The translations under genes and the position numbers were made by a program. The notes beneath the pieces were generated by a model, which made no database searches, had not been told where the DNA came from, and saw only the letters and a list, made by a program, of their open reading frames with translations. From positions 1 through 22,166 of the forward strand of contig DATLOJ010000011.1 of NCBI GenBank assembly GCA_035536315.1: a DNA stretch of 22,166 nt, in the 5' to 3' direction. The DNA comes from DATLOJ01 sp035536315. Its GTDB lineage: Bacteria; Actinomycetota; CADDZG01; JAHWKV01. This document shows positions 7,682 through 15,187 of this stretch, in pieces (the stretch's first letter is position 1; the number at the start of each line of letters is the position of its first letter).

Positions 7682-9720
7682 TCGTCCTCCTTCTCACCCA
7701 GAAGACTCGGGACGTCCAGCCCCCGACGGAAGGCAACCTTGATGAGTATTCGCTCTCTTGCCTTGTAGACGATGCCGCCGATGCCCTCGGGAGCCGCGAG
7801 TAGAAGGACCAGCATTCCGACGCCGCTCGCAAAAAGCGACAGAGACGCCGACAGGAAGTACTGCGTGCCAAAAAAGTAGATCGCGCCGATGACGGCACCG
7901 GGCAGCGACCCAAGACCACCGATGACAACCATGACGAGAACCTGCAGGCTCTTTTCCACGCCGAAGGCAGTTGCGATGACAGCGTTTTGATGAACCCCGT
8001 ACAGCGCGCCCCCAATCGCTGCGAAGAAGCCGGCCATTCCGAAAGCTGTCAAGCGAGCCCTTGTAACGCTCACCCCATAGCTCTGGGCTGCTCGCTCGTT
8101 GTCCTTCGACGCGATGAGGACTCTTCCGGTTCGGCTATTGCGCACGCTTCGGAGTGAAGCAAGGCTGAGCGCGAGGACAAGAAGGACGAGTAAGAAGAAG
8201 CTGCGGTCCGAATTCAGGTCGATCCCCAGCAAAGACGGACGGTCGAACGTTCGGCCCGGCAGCAGCCAGCCGAAATACCTGGGGTTGAGAACGATCGACG
8301 ATACGAACAGCCCAAATGCCAAAGTAGAGGCTGCCAGGTACAGACCCCTTCGTTTCAGGGCCGGGAGACCAATCAAAACGGCAACAATGGCGCCAACCAC
8401 TCCGGCTATGAAGATCGCAACAACAATCGGGTAGCCCCGCTTCGCAATGAGAGAAGCACATACGGCGGCCCCCACTCCGAAGAATCCGATCTGGCCAAGT
8501 GAGACCTGTCCGGCCCATCCTGTGAGCACGACCAGTGAGCAACCGACGATCGCATATATAAGGACGAGCGCCATCGCACTCACTCGATGCTCCGGCCCAG
8601 CCAGCGCGAAGATGATGGCCCCGAACACGATCACACCTACAACTCCCCAAGAACCCCATCTGGCTTCCGGAGTCTTTGAGATCTCCTCCGGAATGGGCCG
8701 GACCTCCCTGACGGCCGGGTACTCCGCAGCTCCCGGCTGTCCCTGACTGCGTCCTTTGAGAAACAACGCCACTACGATTACTGCGAACAGAATTCCGTTT
8801 GACACCGCGGTACTTCCCGTTGAAAAGAACGCCGCCTGGTCCACCATTCCGATAGCGATGCCGGCGAGAAAAGTGGCCGGCAGGTTTTGCATCCTTCCGA
8901 TCACGGCGGGCGCGAGGGCCCTGACCTGAAGCCCCGGCCCGAACGCTCCCCCCGTGATGGAAAGGCCGACCGTCGGAGCGCGAAGCAACGCCCCGAGGGC
9001 CGAAAGCCCGCCCGCCACTATCCAAACGATGGTGGATATGCGCTTTACCGGCACCCCCAGCAAGGAAGCCCTCTCCGGATTGTCGGCTGCACCGCGGGCG
9101 GCCACTCCGGCCCGCGTGAAGTTCAGAAAGGCGGCCAGGCCTCCAATCACCAGTGGCACGGCAACCATTGCCAGAACGTGATTCCCATCGAACAGGACAG
9201 GGCTGATCGTGCCGCTTGGATCCGGAATCGCAAACTTCACGTCGAACGGTGTGGGAAGACGCACGGAGATGAAATCCAGGTCGAAGATTCTGGGAAGAAC
9301 GACCTGAACAAAAACAAGCAACTGAGTAAGCGCGATAGTGGCAACGGTCAGCATGAGCCTCGGCGCTTTAAAGAAGCGCCGGACAACAAGAACCTCGATT
9401 AATCCCGAAAGAATCAGCGCAACTACCGCCCCTACCGCGACCGCGAGGAAGTAGTTCAATCCGAGCTCGCCCACCAACAGAACGCTAAGGACTGCGGCAA
9501 CTGCACCAATGTCCGCCTGCGCGAAGTTGATGATCCGATTCGATCTGTAGATCAAAACTATTCCGGCGGAAATGAAGGAGACCAGCGAGCCGATCACTGC
9601 GCCAAGAACCAGTATCGGCAGCGGAGCAGGAAACCCTGTCGCGACAGAGGAAATCAGAAGGAGGACGATGGCGCCCCCCAGCACCGCACTGGTGGGGTCG
9701 CGCCTCATCGGAAGTCGCAT
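7678..9720 (-). CDS. LivH-LivM fused branched-chain-type ABC permease
   Basis: From the ATG at 9720 this is a 680-residue inner-membrane permease. The first half (about residues 15-325) resembles LivH, with SNRIINFAQADIGAVAA and the ATPase-coupling loop RAGVAARGAADNPERASLLG (about 203-222). The second half (about 375-650) resembles LivM, with LTGWAGQVSLGQIGFFGVGA (about 399-418) and coupling loop SRTGRVLIASKDNERAAQSYG (about 529-549). A hydrophilic linker of about 30 residues joins them. The frame can be opened to GTG at 9804, but that extension (His/Gly/Cys-rich) overlaps the divergent leader and looks non-coding; GGAG ten bases before 9720 supports the ATG. As first gene of the minus-strand operon, it would form the channel driven by the fused ATPases. 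Substrates of this family include amino acids, amides, urea and aromatic acids; no specific one is indicated. Confidence 0.92.
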   Translation of the reverse strand: MRLPMRRDPTSAVLGGAIVLLLISSVATGFPAPLPILVLGAVIGSLVSFISAGIVLIYRSNRIINFAQADIGAVAAVLSVLLVGELGLNYFLAVAVGAVVALILSGLIEVLVVRRFFKAPRLMLTVATIALTQLLVFVQVVLPRIFDLDFISVRLPTPFDVKFAIPDPSGTISPVLFDGNHVLAMVAVPLVIGGLAAFLNFTRAGVAARGAADNPERASLLGVPVKRISTIVWIVAGGLSALGALLRAPTVGLSITGGAFGPGLQVRALAPAVIGRMQNLPATFLAGIAIGMVDQAAFFSTGSTAVSNGILFAVIVVALFLKGRSQGQPGAAEYPAVREVRPIPEEISKTPEARWGSWGVVGVIVFGAIIFALAGPEHRVSAMALVLIYAIVGCSLVVLTGWAGQVSLGQIGFFGVGAAVCASLIAKRGYPIVVAIFIAGVVGAIVAVLIGLPALKRRGLYLAASTLAFGLFVSSIVLNPRYFGWLLPGRTFDRPSLLGIDLNSDRSFFLLVLLVLALSLASLRSVRNSRTGRVLIASKDNERAAQSYGVSVTRARLTAFGMAGFFAAIGGALYGVHQNAVIATAFGVEKSLQVLVMVVIGGLGSLPGAVIGAIYFFGTQYFLSASLSLFASGVGMLVLLLAAPEGIGGIVYKARERILIKVAFRRGLDVPSLLGEKEDD

Positions 9721-9891
9721 TCCGTGGCCACTCCGGCGGAGGTTAACAGTCCCCAAGTTGTGTACCCCGCATCCCCCAAAGTGGTGATGCCCGCAGGGGT
9801 TCACAGACCCCGCAAAACCGATAGCCTCTCAACCCTCATTTGGTCCCGCGTCTGCGAGCACAACTGTCAACAATCGAGGGGGTTTAACACC
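9721..9891. promoter_or_regulatory. Divergent intergenic region with two hairpins
   Basis: This 171-base space separates the divergent transporter operon and caspase-like gene, so it should hold both promoters. Two dyads are visible. GCATC...GATGC spans 9769-9790, extended by CC/GG inside. GCAGGGGT-tcacag-ACCCCGC spans 9793-9813, with one bulged base. ACCCCGCA also occurs twice (9764-9771 and 9807-9814). I could not place convincing -35/-10 boxes. The dyads could be operator or leader RNA structure. A ribosome site GAGGGGG (9876-9882) precedes the GTG at 9892. Confidence 0.4.
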
Positions 9892-10764
9892 GTGAGGAGA
9901 GCCGTCTTTTTCTTCATCGCCGTATCGATTCTCATGATTCCCGCAGCAGCAACGGCAGCACCGCCGGTCAAGACCTCCGACAAATGGGCCGTGCTCATCG
10001 GCATCAACCAGTACGCGGGCCGCACTGCGGACCTCGGGGGGTCGGTCGGGGACGTGCAAGACCTCCAGGCGTTTCTCCTTCGAAACGGATGGGCCGCTGA
10101 CCACATCTGGGTCCTAACGGACAAGGCGGCCACCCTTGGCGGGATACGGGACGCTTTCTCGTGGCTCTCGCAGGTAACAGGGCCGAACTCCCACTCGGTT
10201 GTCAGTTTCTCCGGTCACGTCAGGGCGCTGGGCAGCGACCGGGACAAGGACAAGGAGAAGGTCGATGAGTTCCTCGTGACTACCGAAGGAAAGCTGATGT
10301 CAGACCGTGAGTTCACGCAATGGATGAGCGGCGTCGACGGGTGGCTGTGGGCGAACGTCACCGGATGCCACTCAGGGGGTATGGACGACGGCTTCACCAC
10401 TGCCAAGAAGGTCTTTTCAGCATCATCGCAAGAGAGTGAAAAGTCTTACGACAACCCGACCGCCGGCAACTCCGTCTTCGGCATGCTCATGTTCGATCAG
10501 GCCCTTCACGATGGGTACGCCGATTACAACCGCGATCGCAGGGTTTCATTGCAAGAGGCCTTTCACTACGCTCACGTAGCCGCGCCTGAGATTACGTCCG
10601 ACCAGCGGAAGGGGCCGCAGCATCCTGCTATTTGGGGGGGCGACAACACCGACTGGTTCTTCAGCCCTCCGCCTCCTCCACCACCGCCCAAGAAGCAGTC
10701 ACAGCCGCAGCCGCAAGGGCCGCCGCAGGAAGATCCCGACCCAATGTGTCTGATCTGTCTTTAG
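9892..10764 (+). CDS. Secreted caspase-like peptidase with polyproline and Cys tail (paralogue 1)
   Basis: GTG at 9892 follows GAGGGGG with nine-base spacing and starts directly with a signal peptide (RRAVFFFIAVSILMIPAAATAA, cleavage near residue 23); the longer frame upstream is discarded. The 290-residue protein has a caspase/metacaspase-like fold: beta strand KWAVLIGINQY (31-41), conserved GGSVGDVQDL, catalytic His109 in FSGH, and Cys159 in TGCHSGGMDD. It is therefore a likely cysteine endopeptidase acting outside the membrane. An EF-hand-like loop D211-Y-N-R-D-R-R-V-S-L-Q-E222 suggests calcium binding. A run of eight prolines (259-266) and a Gln/Pro stretch lead to the C-terminus DPDPMCLICL. 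The next gene is a colinear paralogue. Target unknown; the protease call rests on motifs only. Confidence 0.82.
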   Translation: MRRAVFFFIAVSILMIPAAATAAPPVKTSDKWAVLIGINQYAGRTADLGGSVGDVQDLQAFLLRNGWAADHIWVLTDKAATLGGIRDAFSWLSQVTGPNSHSVVSFSGHVRALGSDRDKDKEKVDEFLVTTEGKLMSDREFTQWMSGVDGWLWANVTGCHSGGMDDGFTTAKKVFSASSQESEKSYDNPTAGNSVFGMLMFDQALHDGYADYNRDRRVSLQEAFHYAHVAAPEITSDQRKGPQHPAIWGGDNTDWFFSPPPPPPPPKKQSQPQPQGPPQEDPDPMCLICL

Positions 10765-10819
10765 GACAAATCGCCCAAGTAAGTAATGCCATCCCCCTTT
10801 TCGGGTACATTCTGCAGAC

Positions 10820-11662
10820 ATGAAACGAATCCTTCTGCTGGTCGTCGCGTCCCTGTTCCTGATTCCGGCCCCCGGGGCGGAGGCAAGAAGACCCGAACAC
10901 AACGCCGAGAAGTGGGCCGTTGTGGCCGGCGTCGACAAGCACATGGGCAGGACCCGCGGCAACGTCGGATCGGTCGGCGACGTCAACGACATGGTTACCG
11001 TGCTGCAACGAAACGGCTGGCGATCAGACCACATCCTCGTTCTGAAGGACCACGATGCAACCCTCGAGAACCTGCGGTGGGGGCTCGACTGGCTGCGTGA
11101 CGTTTCGTCGGACCACTCCTTCTCTGTTTTCCATTTCTCAGGGCACGTGAAGCAGATCAATGGCGACAAGGACAATGACGGCGAAAGACTCGACGAGTAC
11201 CTGTGGGCCGCCGACAACAGGTTCATGTCGGACAGGGAGCTGAGTGATCGGGTTCGCAGCGTCCGAGGTTGGAGCTGGACGAACATCTCGGGATGCGAGG
11301 CAGCGGGTCTTGATGACGGAATTTCAGCCGGACACCGCCTTTTCACGGGGTCGTCACAAGAGTCCGAAAAGTCTTACGAGTACCCGCCCTGGAAGAACTC
11401 CGTTTTCACGGGCCTTTTAATCGACAAGGCGATGCTGCAAGGTCGGGGCGACTTCAACTCTGATGGACAAGTTTCCATCCCGGAGGCCTTTCACCTGGCC
11501 TACTACGAGGCCGAGAAGATCACACGCGGCCAGCGGAAGGGCGCGCAGCACCCTTACATCGCTGGTGGCGACGGAACGGAATGGTTCCTTAACCCACCAC
11601 CTCCCCCGCCACCACCCCCCCCGCCTCCCCCGCGCGAGTGCCTGATTATCTGCCTGGGGTGA
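10820..11662 (+). CDS. Secreted caspase-like protein with 13-Pro and Cys tail (paralogue 2)
   Basis: The 280-residue protein starts at ATG 10820 with a signal peptide (KRILLLVVASLFLIPAPGAEA). I see no good ribosome site. It aligns without visible gaps to the upstream paralogue from residue 31 to about 258: His109 in FSGH and Cys159 have the same numbers. The loop after the cysteine differs (GCEAAGLDDG instead of GCHSGGMDDG), so activity or specificity may differ. The EF-hand-like loop is closer to canonical: D211-F-N-S-D-G-Q-V-S-I-P-E222. An acidic GDKDNDGERLDE segment near 115-126 also resembles a calcium-binding turn. A run of 13 prolines (259-271) precedes the last residues RECLIICLG. The 55-base gap between the genes and their shared order suggest tandem duplication and co-expression. 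Confidence 0.8.
   Translation: MKRILLLVVASLFLIPAPGAEARRPEHNAEKWAVVAGVDKHMGRTRGNVGSVGDVNDMVTVLQRNGWRSDHILVLKDHDATLENLRWGLDWLRDVSSDHSFSVFHFSGHVKQINGDKDNDGERLDEYLWAADNRFMSDRELSDRVRSVRGWSWTNISGCEAAGLDDGISAGHRLFTGSSQESEKSYEYPPWKNSVFTGLLIDKAMLQGRGDFNSDGQVSIPEAFHLAYYEAEKITRGQRKGAQHPYIAGGDGTEWFLNPPPPPPPPPPPPPRECLIICLG
11597..11632 (+). repeat. CCN-rich low-complexity tract encoding polyproline
   Basis: Pure proline codons mostly made of C runs encode the 13-Pro stretch of caspase-like paralogue 2. A shorter tract at about 10667-10690 does the same in paralogue 1. Such tracts are prone to slippage and to sequencing errors; here the frame stays open on both sides in both genes. Confidence 0.7.
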
Positions 11663-11784
11663 CCTCGTGCACCTGACGGAGCACTAAGGCGCGCGAGCGG
11701 TTCAGCGACCGGGCCGAAGCCGGCAAACTACTTGCCGGGCTGCTGCAACACCTTTCTGGTACACCCAACCTGATCGTCCTCGGG

Positions 11785-12330
11785 TTGCCGCGCGGCGGAA
11801 TCCCGGTCGCGCACGAAGTGGCCAAGCTCCTCCAGGCCCCGCTGGACGTATTCGTCGTCCGAAAACTCGGTGTCCCAACGCACGAGGAGCTCGCCATGGG
11901 CGCGGTGGCATCCGGGGGCATCCGCCACCTCAACAATGATGTCATCGACGAGCTCCGAATTCCCCAGAGCATGATCGACGAGGTGGCGGCCCGCGAACAG
12001 GCCAGAGTCGACGAGCTCGACTCGAAATATAGAAAGGACCGTCCTTCGCTCGACCTCAAAGGCAAGATCGCAATCCTGGTGGACGACGGGCTTGCAACCG
12101 GCTCGACCATGATCGCGGCAGTCAAGGCTGCTCGGACTCAGCAGCCGTCGAGCATCGTCGTCGCAGTCCCTGTTGCAGCACCTCAGGTGGCAGACATGCT
12201 GCGGTCCCTTGCCGACGCAGTTTTGGTGGTCAGGACTCCTGCCCACTTTTGGGCGGTGGGGGCCTGGTACGAGCGGTTCGACCAGGTGGGCGATGAACAG
12301 GTGCTTTCGATGCTCGCGGAGCCCGGGTAG
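11785..12330 (+). CDS. Phosphoribosyltransferase-family protein, start region disrupted
   Basis: The protein resembles the predicted phosphoribosyltransferases of COG1926. It has PRGGIPVAHEVAKLL at the start, FVVRKLGVPTHEELAMGA, and the PRPP-binding motif ILVDDGLATGSTM near residues 97-109. TTG 11785 is the first standard start codon in this frame, but homology clearly begins earlier. Codons 11692-11784 read ARERFSDRAEAGKLL...LIVLGL, as expected for this family, with no ATG, GTG or TTG and an in-frame stop at 11674-11676. A GTG at 11667 with GGGGTGA in front is in another frame and meets TAA at 11685. One extra base in 11667-11687 would explain this, so the gene is either frameshifted or affected by a sequence error. 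Reaction and substrate are unknown. Confidence 0.7.
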   Translation: MPRGGIPVAHEVAKLLQAPLDVFVVRKLGVPTHEELAMGAVASGGIRHLNNDVIDELRIPQSMIDEVAAREQARVDELDSKYRKDRPSLDLKGKIAILVDDGLATGSTMIAAVKAARTQQPSSIVVAVPVAAPQVADMLRSLADAVLVVRTPAHFWAVGAWYERFDQVGDEQVLSMLAEPG

Positions 12331-12399
12331 CCATTCGTCTTTTGTAAGCGCTGCTTGCTATACGTCATGCTGAACCTCCGAATGCTCAGGAAGGACCCA

Positions 12400-14082
12400 A
12401 TGTCTAAAGATTTGAGAACTAAAAGCGTCGAGGCCACAGAAGGACCTACCCGGGCCGGGGCCCGCTCGATGCTCCGCGCGGTGGGCATGAAGGACGAGGA
12501 CTTCGCCAAGCCGATGGTCGGCGTGGCCTCCTCCTGGAATGAGGTCACCCCCTGCAACCTCCACCTCGACAAGCTCGCACAGCGATCCAAGGCCGGGGTA
12601 TTCGAAGCCGGCGGGTACCCGATCGAGTTCACCACGATCACCGTTTCGGACGGCATATCCATGGCGACAGAGGGGATGAGGGGGTCGCTGGTTTCGCGCG
12701 AGATCATCGCCGACTCGGTCGAGGTAGTGATCTTCGCCGAGAGGATGGACGGGTCCGTCACCATCGCCGGTTGCGACAAGAGCCTTCCCGGAATGGTCAT
12801 GGCCGCAGTGCGCCTCAACCTTCCGAGCGTCTTCCTCTACGGCGGCACGATCATGCCGGGGCGTCTGCGCGACCAGGACATAACGGTCCAGGACGTCTAC
12901 GAGGGCATCGGAGCCCACGCGGCGGGCAAGATGAGCGAAGAAGAGCTGATCGAGCTGGAAAAGGCTGCGTGCCCGGGGGCCGGCTCGTGCGCGGGCCACT
13001 ACACCGCCAACACCATGGCCGTCGCAGTCGAGGCTCTAGGAATGTCACTACCCGGAAGCGCTTCGCCCCCTGCAATCTCGGAAAGGAGAGCCGAGTACGC
13101 GTTTCAGTCCGGCGTGGCCGTCGTGGAGTTGATGAAGAAAGACATCAAGCCGCGCGACATCGTCACGACCAAATCCATTGAGAACGCGATCACCGTTGTG
13201 ATGGCAACAGGAGGGTCGACCAACGCAGTCCTGCACATGCTGGCGATCGCACATGAAGCGGGAATACAACTCGACTTGGGCGACTTCGACCGCCTCTCCC
13301 GCAAAGTCCCGCGCTTCGTGGACCTAAGGCCCGCCGGGCGTTATGTCATGGCCGATCTCGACAACGCGGGCGGAGTACCGCCGATCATCAAAGCTCTGCT
13401 CGAGAAGGACCTGCTTCACGGAGATGCCCTGACGGTCACGGGCAAAACGCTCGAGGAGGAATACGCGAATGCTCCGGCCCCTGACGGCAAAGTGGTCAGG
13501 GATCTTTCGAATTCTCTTCATCCAAGCGGAGGGATGGCAATCCTGCGCGGCTCGCTCGCGCCCAACGGGGCCGTTGTAAAAATTGCCGGCCTGGAGGACG
13601 AGGTCTTTCGCGGCCGCGCTCGGGTGTTCAACTCGGAGCAGGAGGGCTACGACGCGGTCATCGCAAAGAAGATCAAGCCCGGAGACATGATCGTCGTCCG
13701 ATACGAGGGTCCAAAGGGCGGGCCGGGCATGCCCGAGATGCTGGCCATAACCGCCGCCGTCTGGGGAGAGGGCCTGGGCAAGGAAGTCGCGCTTGTCACC
13801 GACGGAAGGTTCTCCGGGGCAACCCACGGAATTGCGGTGGGGCACATCTGCCCGGAAGCCATCGAGGGCGGTCCGATCGCGCTAATAGAGGAGGGCGACG
13901 AGATCGTGATCGACATCCCAGCTCGAAAGCTCGAACTCTCGGTTGATCCGGCAATCCTGGATAAGCGGAAGTCGAAATGGTCGCCTCCCGCCGCGCGGTA
14001 CTCCGGCGGAGTGCTGGAGAAGTACTCGAGGACCGTGTCCTCCGCGTCGACGGGGGCCGTGACCACAAGGACCCTCAACTGA
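12400..14082 (+). CDS. ilvD: Dihydroxy-acid dehydratase
   Basis: IlvD dehydrates 2,3-dihydroxy-isovalerate and 2,3-dihydroxy-3-methylvalerate to the 2-keto acid precursors of valine, leucine and isoleucine in the cytoplasm. The 560-residue length fits the family. Iron-sulfur cluster cysteines are visible at Cys52 (VTPCNLH), Cys125 (GCDKSLPG) and Cys197 (CPGAGSCAGHYTANT). Other family blocks are PSGGMAILRGSLAPNGAVVK, GPKGGPGMPEML and GRFSGATHG. ATG 12400 is chosen over an upstream TTG because AGGAAGGA ends four bases before it and the protein then begins at the usual MSKDLRTKS position. A TATAC box at 12359-12363 might belong to its promoter (weak). No other ilv gene is in the window, so it is not in an ilv operon here. 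Confidence 0.97.
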   Translation: MSKDLRTKSVEATEGPTRAGARSMLRAVGMKDEDFAKPMVGVASSWNEVTPCNLHLDKLAQRSKAGVFEAGGYPIEFTTITVSDGISMATEGMRGSLVSREIIADSVEVVIFAERMDGSVTIAGCDKSLPGMVMAAVRLNLPSVFLYGGTIMPGRLRDQDITVQDVYEGIGAHAAGKMSEEELIELEKAACPGAGSCAGHYTANTMAVAVEALGMSLPGSASPPAISERRAEYAFQSGVAVVELMKKDIKPRDIVTTKSIENAITVVMATGGSTNAVLHMLAIAHEAGIQLDLGDFDRLSRKVPRFVDLRPAGRYVMADLDNAGGVPPIIKALLEKDLLHGDALTVTGKTLEEEYANAPAPDGKVVRDLSNSLHPSGGMAILRGSLAPNGAVVKIAGLEDEVFRGRARVFNSEQEGYDAVIAKKIKPGDMIVVRYEGPKGGPGMPEMLAITAAVWGEGLGKEVALVTDGRFSGATHGIAVGHICPEAIEGGPIALIEEGDEIVIDIPARKLELSVDPAILDKRKSKWSPPAARYSGGVLEKYSRTVSSASTGAVTTRTLN

Positions 14083-14096
14083 ACGAAGCGCGCTCG

Positions 14097-14132
14097 CTCA
14101 GCGAGATCCGCGGGCTCTCTCAGCGAGATCCG
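14097..14132. repeat. Two 14-bp direct repeats (22-bp period) after ilvD
   Basis: CTCAGCGAGATCCG occurs at 14097-14110 and again, identical, at 14119-14132. The first copy overlaps a small dyad CTCGC-TCA-GCGAG (14094-14106). The pair lies between the ilvD stop and the lipoprotein start. It could be a tandem binding site for control of the downstream trio or part of ilvD termination; neither is shown. Confidence 0.5.
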
Positions 14133-14150
14133 ATTAAACATCTGCGAGCA

Positions 14151-14780
14151 GTGACACGTGTGCTGATCGTTGCGGCCCTGCTTGGGGCATGTGTGCAAGA
14201 AAAAGAAGCGGTGCAACAACGAGCGCCGCGAACGACAATCGACAGGACCTCACCTGCCCCGGAAGGTGCCGGGCCGGCCGCGAATCCGGGCCAAGCGGCT
14301 CCAACGGCCCCCCTCGAGTTCACAGACTGCCCACCAAAGCTGAATCCGGTCGCGCCGCCCTCGGGCGTCGAAGTGACCCTCTCTCTCGGGAAAGAGGCTT
14401 TCTCGCGCGACGAAGTAGTCCCTTTGGTGCTGAAGATCAAGAACGCCTCCGAGAAGGGAGTCGAAAGGACCTGGGCTCGCGGGCAGCTGGAGCGGGAGTA
14501 CTGGATCACGAACGACAAAGGGACTGTGTGGCGTTGGACGTACGGCGACGAACTTTCGGGAGCGGCAGGCACCACCGTTTACGAGCCAAACGAGGAGCGG
14601 GTGTTCGCGGAGGAGTGGCCGGCGAAGGACCCCGCCTCCGGCGCCTCTTACATGGTGGTGTGCTGGGGGGACGCCAAAAGAGGAGTACCTCGAGTTCCGG
14701 GCAAGTACGCGGCGCAGGCTTTTCTGGCGCACAACGATCAACACTGGCTAAGCAACGGCGTGCAGTTCGAGATCAAGTGA
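14151..14780 (+). CDS. Lipoprotein with BsuPI-like (proteinase-inhibitor-family) domain
   Basis: From GTG 14151 the protein has 209 residues. A short signal sequence TRVLIVAALLGAC carries a lipobox LLGA-Cys14, so it is probably a membrane-attached lipoprotein. A Pro/Ala-rich linker (about 20-55) follows. Residues about 72-205 form an immunoglobulin-like beta domain resembling the BsuPI family: VEVTLSLGKEAF, PLVLKIKNAS, a REYWITNDKGTVWRWTYGD stretch with the typical WRW, then PGKYAAQAFL. BsuPI was named for a Bacillus intracellular proteinase inhibitor, but many members have no proven inhibitor role. The start is uncertain because the signal is short and lacks a clear ribosome site. Its stop overlaps the next start (GTGA), linking it to the small membrane protein. 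Two secreted caspase-like proteins lie 2.5 kb upstream on the same strand. Confidence 0.72.
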   Translation: MTRVLIVAALLGACVQEKEAVQQRAPRTTIDRTSPAPEGAGPAANPGQAAPTAPLEFTDCPPKLNPVAPPSGVEVTLSLGKEAFSRDEVVPLVLKIKNASEKGVERTWARGQLEREYWITNDKGTVWRWTYGDELSGAAGTTVYEPNEERVFAEEWPAKDPASGASYMVVCWGDAKRGVPRVPGKYAAQAFLAHNDQHWLSNGVQFEIK

Positions 14781-15187
14781 GCTACCAACAACACGGCGGA
14801 GGGCGAAAGCTTCCCCGCTACCGGCAGCGTCCGGCCGTTCGCCTGGAATTCCTTCGAGCCGCCGCCATCATCCCTTCAGCGGCCCTTTTGATAGTCGCTC
14901 TCTCGTTGCTATTCACTCCTATTGAATCGTCTGCTCTGCCGCCGCCCGTTCCCCCACTTTGCGGAGCGCCGATCAGGGTCTTCAATCAGTCTTGGCCCCC
15001 GATCCTTCCCGAAGATTCACCCGACGCCCGCAGCTGGCAGGAGTCCCGTAACAGCGAATGCACTAAGAGGGCGGTGACCCGATTCATTCAGGCCTTCGTG
15101 CTGATCCTTGTGACGGTGTTTAGCTTGCTGCTCACCAAGATGAGCAAAGCCTCAGCGGTTGCAAGACTCGAAGCGCGCGATGAGTGA
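14777..15187 (+). CDS. Small two-helix membrane protein, unknown function
   Basis: I do not recognise this 136-residue protein. It begins at GTG 14777, overlapping the lipoprotein stop by four bases. A basic N-terminus is followed by a hydrophobic helix (about 27-47, AAIIPSAALLIVALSLLF), an extracytoplasmic loop of about 55 residues rich in proline, and a second helix (about 103-120, FIQAFVLILVTVFSLLL). The loop carries two cysteines (62 and 95) that could form a disulfide. Both termini should face the cytoplasm. The last codons overlap the next gene's ATG. The overlap on both sides and sensible hydropathy argue that it is a real gene rather than the 3' part of the much longer overlapping frame that begins inside the lipoprotein. 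Confidence 0.65.
   Translation: MSYQQHGGGRKLPRYRQRPAVRLEFLRAAAIIPSAALLIVALSLLFTPIESSALPPPVPPLCGAPIRVFNQSWPPILPEDSPDARSWQESRNSECTKRAVTRFIQAFVLILVTVFSLLLTKMSKASAVARLEARDE

Noticed and set aside
9769..9813. Transposon end or attachment site
   Set aside because: The dyads have no matching partner elsewhere in the window, no target duplication and no nearby transposase or integrase.
9724..9891. N-terminal extension of caspase-like paralogue 1 from GTG 9724
   Set aside because: It puts 56 unrelated residues before a good signal peptide, overlaps the divergent promoter region, and the GTG at 9892 has a strong ribosome site.
11685..11690. Programmed +1 frameshift site in the phosphoribosyltransferase
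   Set aside because: The CAC TAA context is not slippery as in prfB; a simple indel or sequence error explains the break better.
14189..14776. Arg-rich frame covering the lipoprotein gene
   Set aside because: Its composition is shadow-like; only the part from GTG 14777 onward has sensible membrane-protein features.
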